DNA from: an uncultured Bacteroidales bacterium
Lineage (GTDB): Bacteria; Bacteroidota; Bacteroidia; Bacteroidales; F082
Direction of reading: 5' to 3'
Assembly (NCBI GenBank): GCA_905234765.1
Contig: CAJOIF010000066.1
Location: 1-9,278 of the forward strand
Length of the DNA: 9,278 nucleotides
Shown here: positions 6,518 through 9,278 of the stretch, in pieces
Position numbering within the stretch: position 1 is the stretch's first letter
Layout of the letters: each line of letters starts with the position of its first letter
Notes under the pieces: model-generated
Told to the model about the DNA's origin: nothing
Databases searched by the model: none
The model's input: only the letters and a program-made list of their open reading frames with translations
Translations under genes and position numbers: made by a program

Positions 6518-8871
6518 TTACTCCTTCTTCAAAGCCATCACCGGATTCACCCGAGCCACGGAAACGATCTGCCACAACACAGAGCCGATGGCGATGACAA
6601 ACGACAGCACCACCGTCACCACGAAGATCCACGGATACAGGTCGATGCGGTAGACGAAGTCCTCCAGATAACGCCCACAGACCCAAACCGCTATCGGAAT
6701 GGCGATGACATTAGCGATAAGAATCATGATGAGGTATTCCTTCAGGTTGCGGCGAATCTCACTCTGCATCGTGCCGCCAAACACCTTGCGGATGGCGATG
6801 GTCTTCTCGCGCTCGGAGGCGAAATGCGTGCTCATGGCCACCAAGCCGAGCAGCGACAGCAACACCGCCACCGCCATAAACAAATCCACGAGGCGCATCT
6901 TGTTTTTGGTGCCTTCAAGATGTTTCAGCAGCAGGTCGTCGATATATTCCATCACCCAAGGCTCCCAATATACTTCTTTATTACTCATGTGCTTCTCATA
7001 CACCGCTTCAATGGCCTTGCGTGCCTCGGCATGGTCGCCCACAATCTCCAGCACAGGATTGAACTGGACCCACTTGAACATAGGTTCCTTCCCAACAATC
7101 TGCACCGCGCCGAAAGACTCGTCCACCACATGCGCCGCGTCCTTGGTGGCGAAATCACCTACCACGCCGCACAGGTCATAGCCGACATTACGTTTGTACC
7201 ATGTCCCTAAAGAGTCGGGATTGAAATCCTCCATCGGCATTCCCATCTGTTCCTCCAACAGTCCTTGGGTAGGCAACCATCTGCCTTCCTCAATCTGGCC
7301 GTACATCGCCTTAATGTCAAAGCCGTACATATCGAAAGCAGCCGTGTCGCACATCAAGTATCTCACTGAAATCCAATTATCAGGATCGTTGAGGCGCACC
7401 CAATTGGCACCCATATAGGCACCGCCTGGATGACCGTAGGAATGTCCCATTCGTTTCACACAAGGCAAGGCCATTAAGTCGTTTTCAAAAGCCTCGTCGC
7501 CAGTTAAGACCGACTGAATTACAAACAGATTCTCCGTTCGACATCCCACAGGCCTCCGTTCCATGTGGCGCATCTGCACCTCCATCGTGATCACCAACGC
7601 AATCAGCACGATGGCGATGACGTTCTGCAAAACGATGAACACCTTCGAGAGCACCATCTTGTTGCGGAAACGGAAGGCTCCCGTCACCACATCTATGGGT
7701 TTGGCCCGCGACACCACGATGGCCGGTATCAAGCCTGCCAACAGCGCTACCACAACCACGATGAGCAGGTAGGACACCACATAAAACGGCGAGAACTGGA
7801 TTCTGATATCGACAGCACTTGCCAGCAACCTGTTGACCAAAGGCACAAGCGCCTCGGCCAGCAGAATGCCTAATATCATACACACCGTGGTGAACGCCAA
7901 CGACTCAAGCAGGTATTTCCCGATGATGCGTCCCTTAGTGGCGCCATGCAACCGCCGCGTGGCCATCTCCTTGGCCCGCTTGCTGGTCAAGGCGACGTTG
8001 AGGTTGATGTAGTTGAATAATGAGGAAACCAACAGCAGAAGTCCTACCGCCAACAGGCTGCGCATCATCACCTTGTCGCCTTTCTTGAAACTGCTTTCCG
8101 CTTCGGTGTAAAACACCTCGTCCAAGCGCACCAGTCCAACTTTTTCATGGTCGATGGGGTAATCACTTCCTAAAATCTTTCTGTAGAAAACCTCCAAGGT
8201 CGCCGCCAGTTTCTCCCTCACAGCTTCACGCTCGGCTCCAGGATGTGTTTTTATAAAGAGTTGCACGGTGCCAAACACATTGGCCGGACGACCCGGGCTG
8301 TTGAGGCCGCCATAGTATTGCACCCCATCGCTGATGTCCACATTGACAATCACATCGGGCACATGGAAGAAAAGCGAGGTGCCCAAGTCGGTGAACACAC
8401 CCACAATGGTGAAGTCACGCTTAAAAAGATGGATGGTTTGCCCGACCACCTCGCCCGATTCTCCGACACAAAAGCCGTTGTTGCCTCGTTGAATCTGTCG
8501 GGATTCCCTTCCGCAAACTGAACGGGAAAAAAGTCGAAGAAGTCACGGTCGCAGCCCAACACTTCCACTTTACGGCTTAACCTATCGTCAACCTTCATTT
8601 CTGTGCCATAGCTGTATCCGAACTCGGTGACGGCTTCAATCTCGGGAATGCTTTCTCCAATGGTCTCTTTCATCCCATAATCAAACTTCATCAGATTCTG
8701 GAACGTCACGCCGTAAATCTCCTTTCGGTGCGGGTTTTCACGCGTGACAGCGATTTGCTGCGCCACGTAGCAGAAGATGATGACCACAAAGGCCAAACTC
8801 ACGGCCAACCCCACCGCCTCAATAGCGGTGTAAAGTTTGTTTCGGCTTAAAAATTTCAAATAGCTGCTCAT
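6518..8871 (-). pseudogene. P3: MacB/FtsX-like ABC transporter permease, frameshifted near 8455
   Basis: The first frame (8871 to about 8457) encodes MSSYLKFLSRNKLYTAIEAVGL..., one membrane segment (about 14-36) and the start of the periplasmic domain, to ..TAFVSEN. The second frame resumes at about 8463-8449 (SGEVVGQTIHLF) and runs to the stop at 6518. It has further membrane segments, both coupling motifs (MATRRLHGATKGRI and IAIRKVFGGTMQSEI) and the canonical end RVNPVMALKKE. The joined product would be about 780 residues, normal for the family. Between VSE and VGQ, P1 has nine codons and P2 (SKE to IGQ) about ten; P3 has only 14 nt. This suggests a deletion of about 13 bp rather than a single-base read error, so P3 is probably truly broken. 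The downstream part has a GTG at 8449, but a lone C-terminal piece lacking the first membrane segment is unlikely to work. The start at 8871 matches P1; the in-frame ATG at 8901 overlaps the predicted promoter. Confidence 0.88.
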
Positions 8872-8902
8872 AATAATCGTCATAAATAACGACACCGACA
8901 AA

Positions 8903-8917
8903 ACATCTATTGTGCCA
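8903..8917 (-). promoter_or_regulatory. Sigma-54-type -24/-12 promoter of P3
   Basis: The minus strand reads TGGCACAATAGATGT, with the GG at 8916-8915 and the -12 TG ending at 8904-8903. The -24 half (TTTTGGCAC) is a full match to the consensus; the -12 half ends in T rather than C. The predicted start near 8891 gives a leader of about 20 nt to the ATG at 8871. It is 54 bp from the palindrome doublet. Confidence 0.62.
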
Positions 8918-8970
8918 AAAATACAACTATCTAAAATCCAATGATTTGCAAAATCCCCCTCATTGCAATG

Positions 8971-9009
8971 TGTAAAGAATCTTTACAGTCAGTGTAAAGA
9001 AACTTTACA
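8971..9009 (-). promoter_or_regulatory. Enhancer-like doublet of 17-bp palindromes upstream of P3
   Basis: TGTAAAGAATCTTTACA (8971-8987) and TGTAAAGAAACTTTACA (8993-9009) start 22 bp apart, with centres at about -88 and -110 from the predicted P3 start. The stop codon of the upstream ATPase gene (9005-9007) lies inside the distal palindrome. The spacer to the promoter is unlike those of P1 and P2, so the palindromes stand out as selectively kept. The 8872-9004 gap contains nothing else I can identify. Confidence 0.75.
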
Positions 9010-9278
9010 GTGCCTCAAACAGGTCATCCATCCTCACCTGCGACTGCATGATGCCGCTGTGGGCATTCTGTCTGACACCGTAAGTGGTAATCATGACCAG
9101 TTGTATGGCTTTCCGCGATTTGGTGGCTTCGCGGAACACTTGCATCTTTTTTCTAAGCTTGTCCTCATAATCCTTGTCGATGACAAACTCACCCACCGAG
9201 AACTTGATTTCGCAAATGTTGGTCGTTCGGTCACGCCGATCAATAATGAGGTCAATCTGTGCCTTTCCGCTTTCCGAA
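9005..9278 (-). CDS. C-terminal end of an ATP-binding protein with DUF234-type nuclease-like domain, partial
   Basis: Only the last 90 codons are in the window; the reading frame is open to the right edge, so the gene starts outside. The visible part begins SESGKAQIDLIIDRRD and continues NICEIKFS. An Asp in a hydrophobic strand followed by ExK is the signature of the PD-(D/E)xK-like fold seen at the C-terminus of archaeal-type ATPases with DUF234. The rest is a helix-rich end. By analogy the missing N-terminus should hold a P-loop ATPase domain; that is inference. The family's role is not established. The stop codon is inside the distal P3 palindrome. Confidence 0.75.
   Translation of the reverse strand, partial: SESGKAQIDLIIDRRDRTTNICEIKFSVGEFVIDKDYEDKLRKKMQVFREATKSRKAIQLVMITTYGVRQNAHSGIMQSQVRMDDLFEAL

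Noticed and set aside
6500..7210. Plus-strand open frame of 236 codons opposite P3
   Set aside because: Its His/Gln/Arg-rich composition is typical of antisense translation; the minus strand encodes clear FtsX motifs here.
8830..8846. TGTAAAGTTTGTTTC inside P3, resembling one operator half
   Set aside because: Only one arm matches, and P1 has a similar sequence at the same codons (KLYT), so it is explained by protein coding.
1..9278. tRNA, rRNA, riboswitch or insertion sequence
   Set aside because: No cloverleaf or riboswitch-like leader, transposase or terminal inverted repeat was seen; gaps between genes are short and accounted for.

Overview
The window looks like an accessory region of a Bacteroidales genome (Bacteroides/Prevotella-like). 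Three things suggest this: TAnnTTTG-type -7 promoter boxes in front of two genes, no strong Shine-Dalgarno sequences, and FtsX-type permeases plus AAA ATPase/DUF families that are abundant in that order. I cannot name a species. Every gene I accept is on the minus strand, so transcription runs from right to left.

Layout in transcription order: (i) the 3' end of an ATPase/DUF234-type gene (9278-9005); (ii) an MacB/FtsX-like ABC permease broken by a frameshift (P3, 8871-6518); (iii) an AAA_14/DUF4143 ATPase (6368-5037), preceded by three 32-bp-spaced direct repeats; (iv) an intact MacB/FtsX-like permease (P2, 4868-2502); (v) two palindromic repeats and a 13-codon scar of another permease (2487-2391); (vi) a Fic-domain protein with an N-terminal DUF4172-like domain and a C-terminal winged helix (2279-990); (vii) the 5' part of another permease, also frameshifted (P1, 768 to the left edge).

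The most interesting feature is regulatory. Upstream of each of the three permeases sits a pair of 17-bp palindromes of the form TGTAAAG-NNN-CTTTACA, always 22 bp apart. About 54 bp further downstream is a -24/-12 sequence of sigma-54 type (TGGCAY-N8-TGC or TGT). Spacing is nearly invariant (54, 53 and 54 bp) although the sequence between the sites differs in P3. This is the architecture expected of a sigma-54 promoter driven by an NtrC-type enhancer-binding protein. It implies that the three permeases form one regulon under a regulator encoded outside the window.

The units alternate: an unrelated gene (DUF234 ATPase, DUF4143 ATPase, Fic) is placed just upstream of each enhancer doublet, with its stop codon inside it or within about 21 bp. 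The DUF4143 ATPase and the Fic gene appear to have their own housekeeping-type promoters and their own upstream repeats. They are therefore probably independently regulated cargo in a permease array rather than operon partners. Two permeases are frameshifted and a permease C-terminal scar remains before fic, so the array seems to be turning over by duplication, recombination and decay. No ABC ATP-binding subunit, membrane-fusion protein, outer-membrane channel or regulator is present here. No RNA genes, CRISPR arrays, insertion sequences or plus-strand genes were found. All gaps between genes are under 300 bp and are described below.
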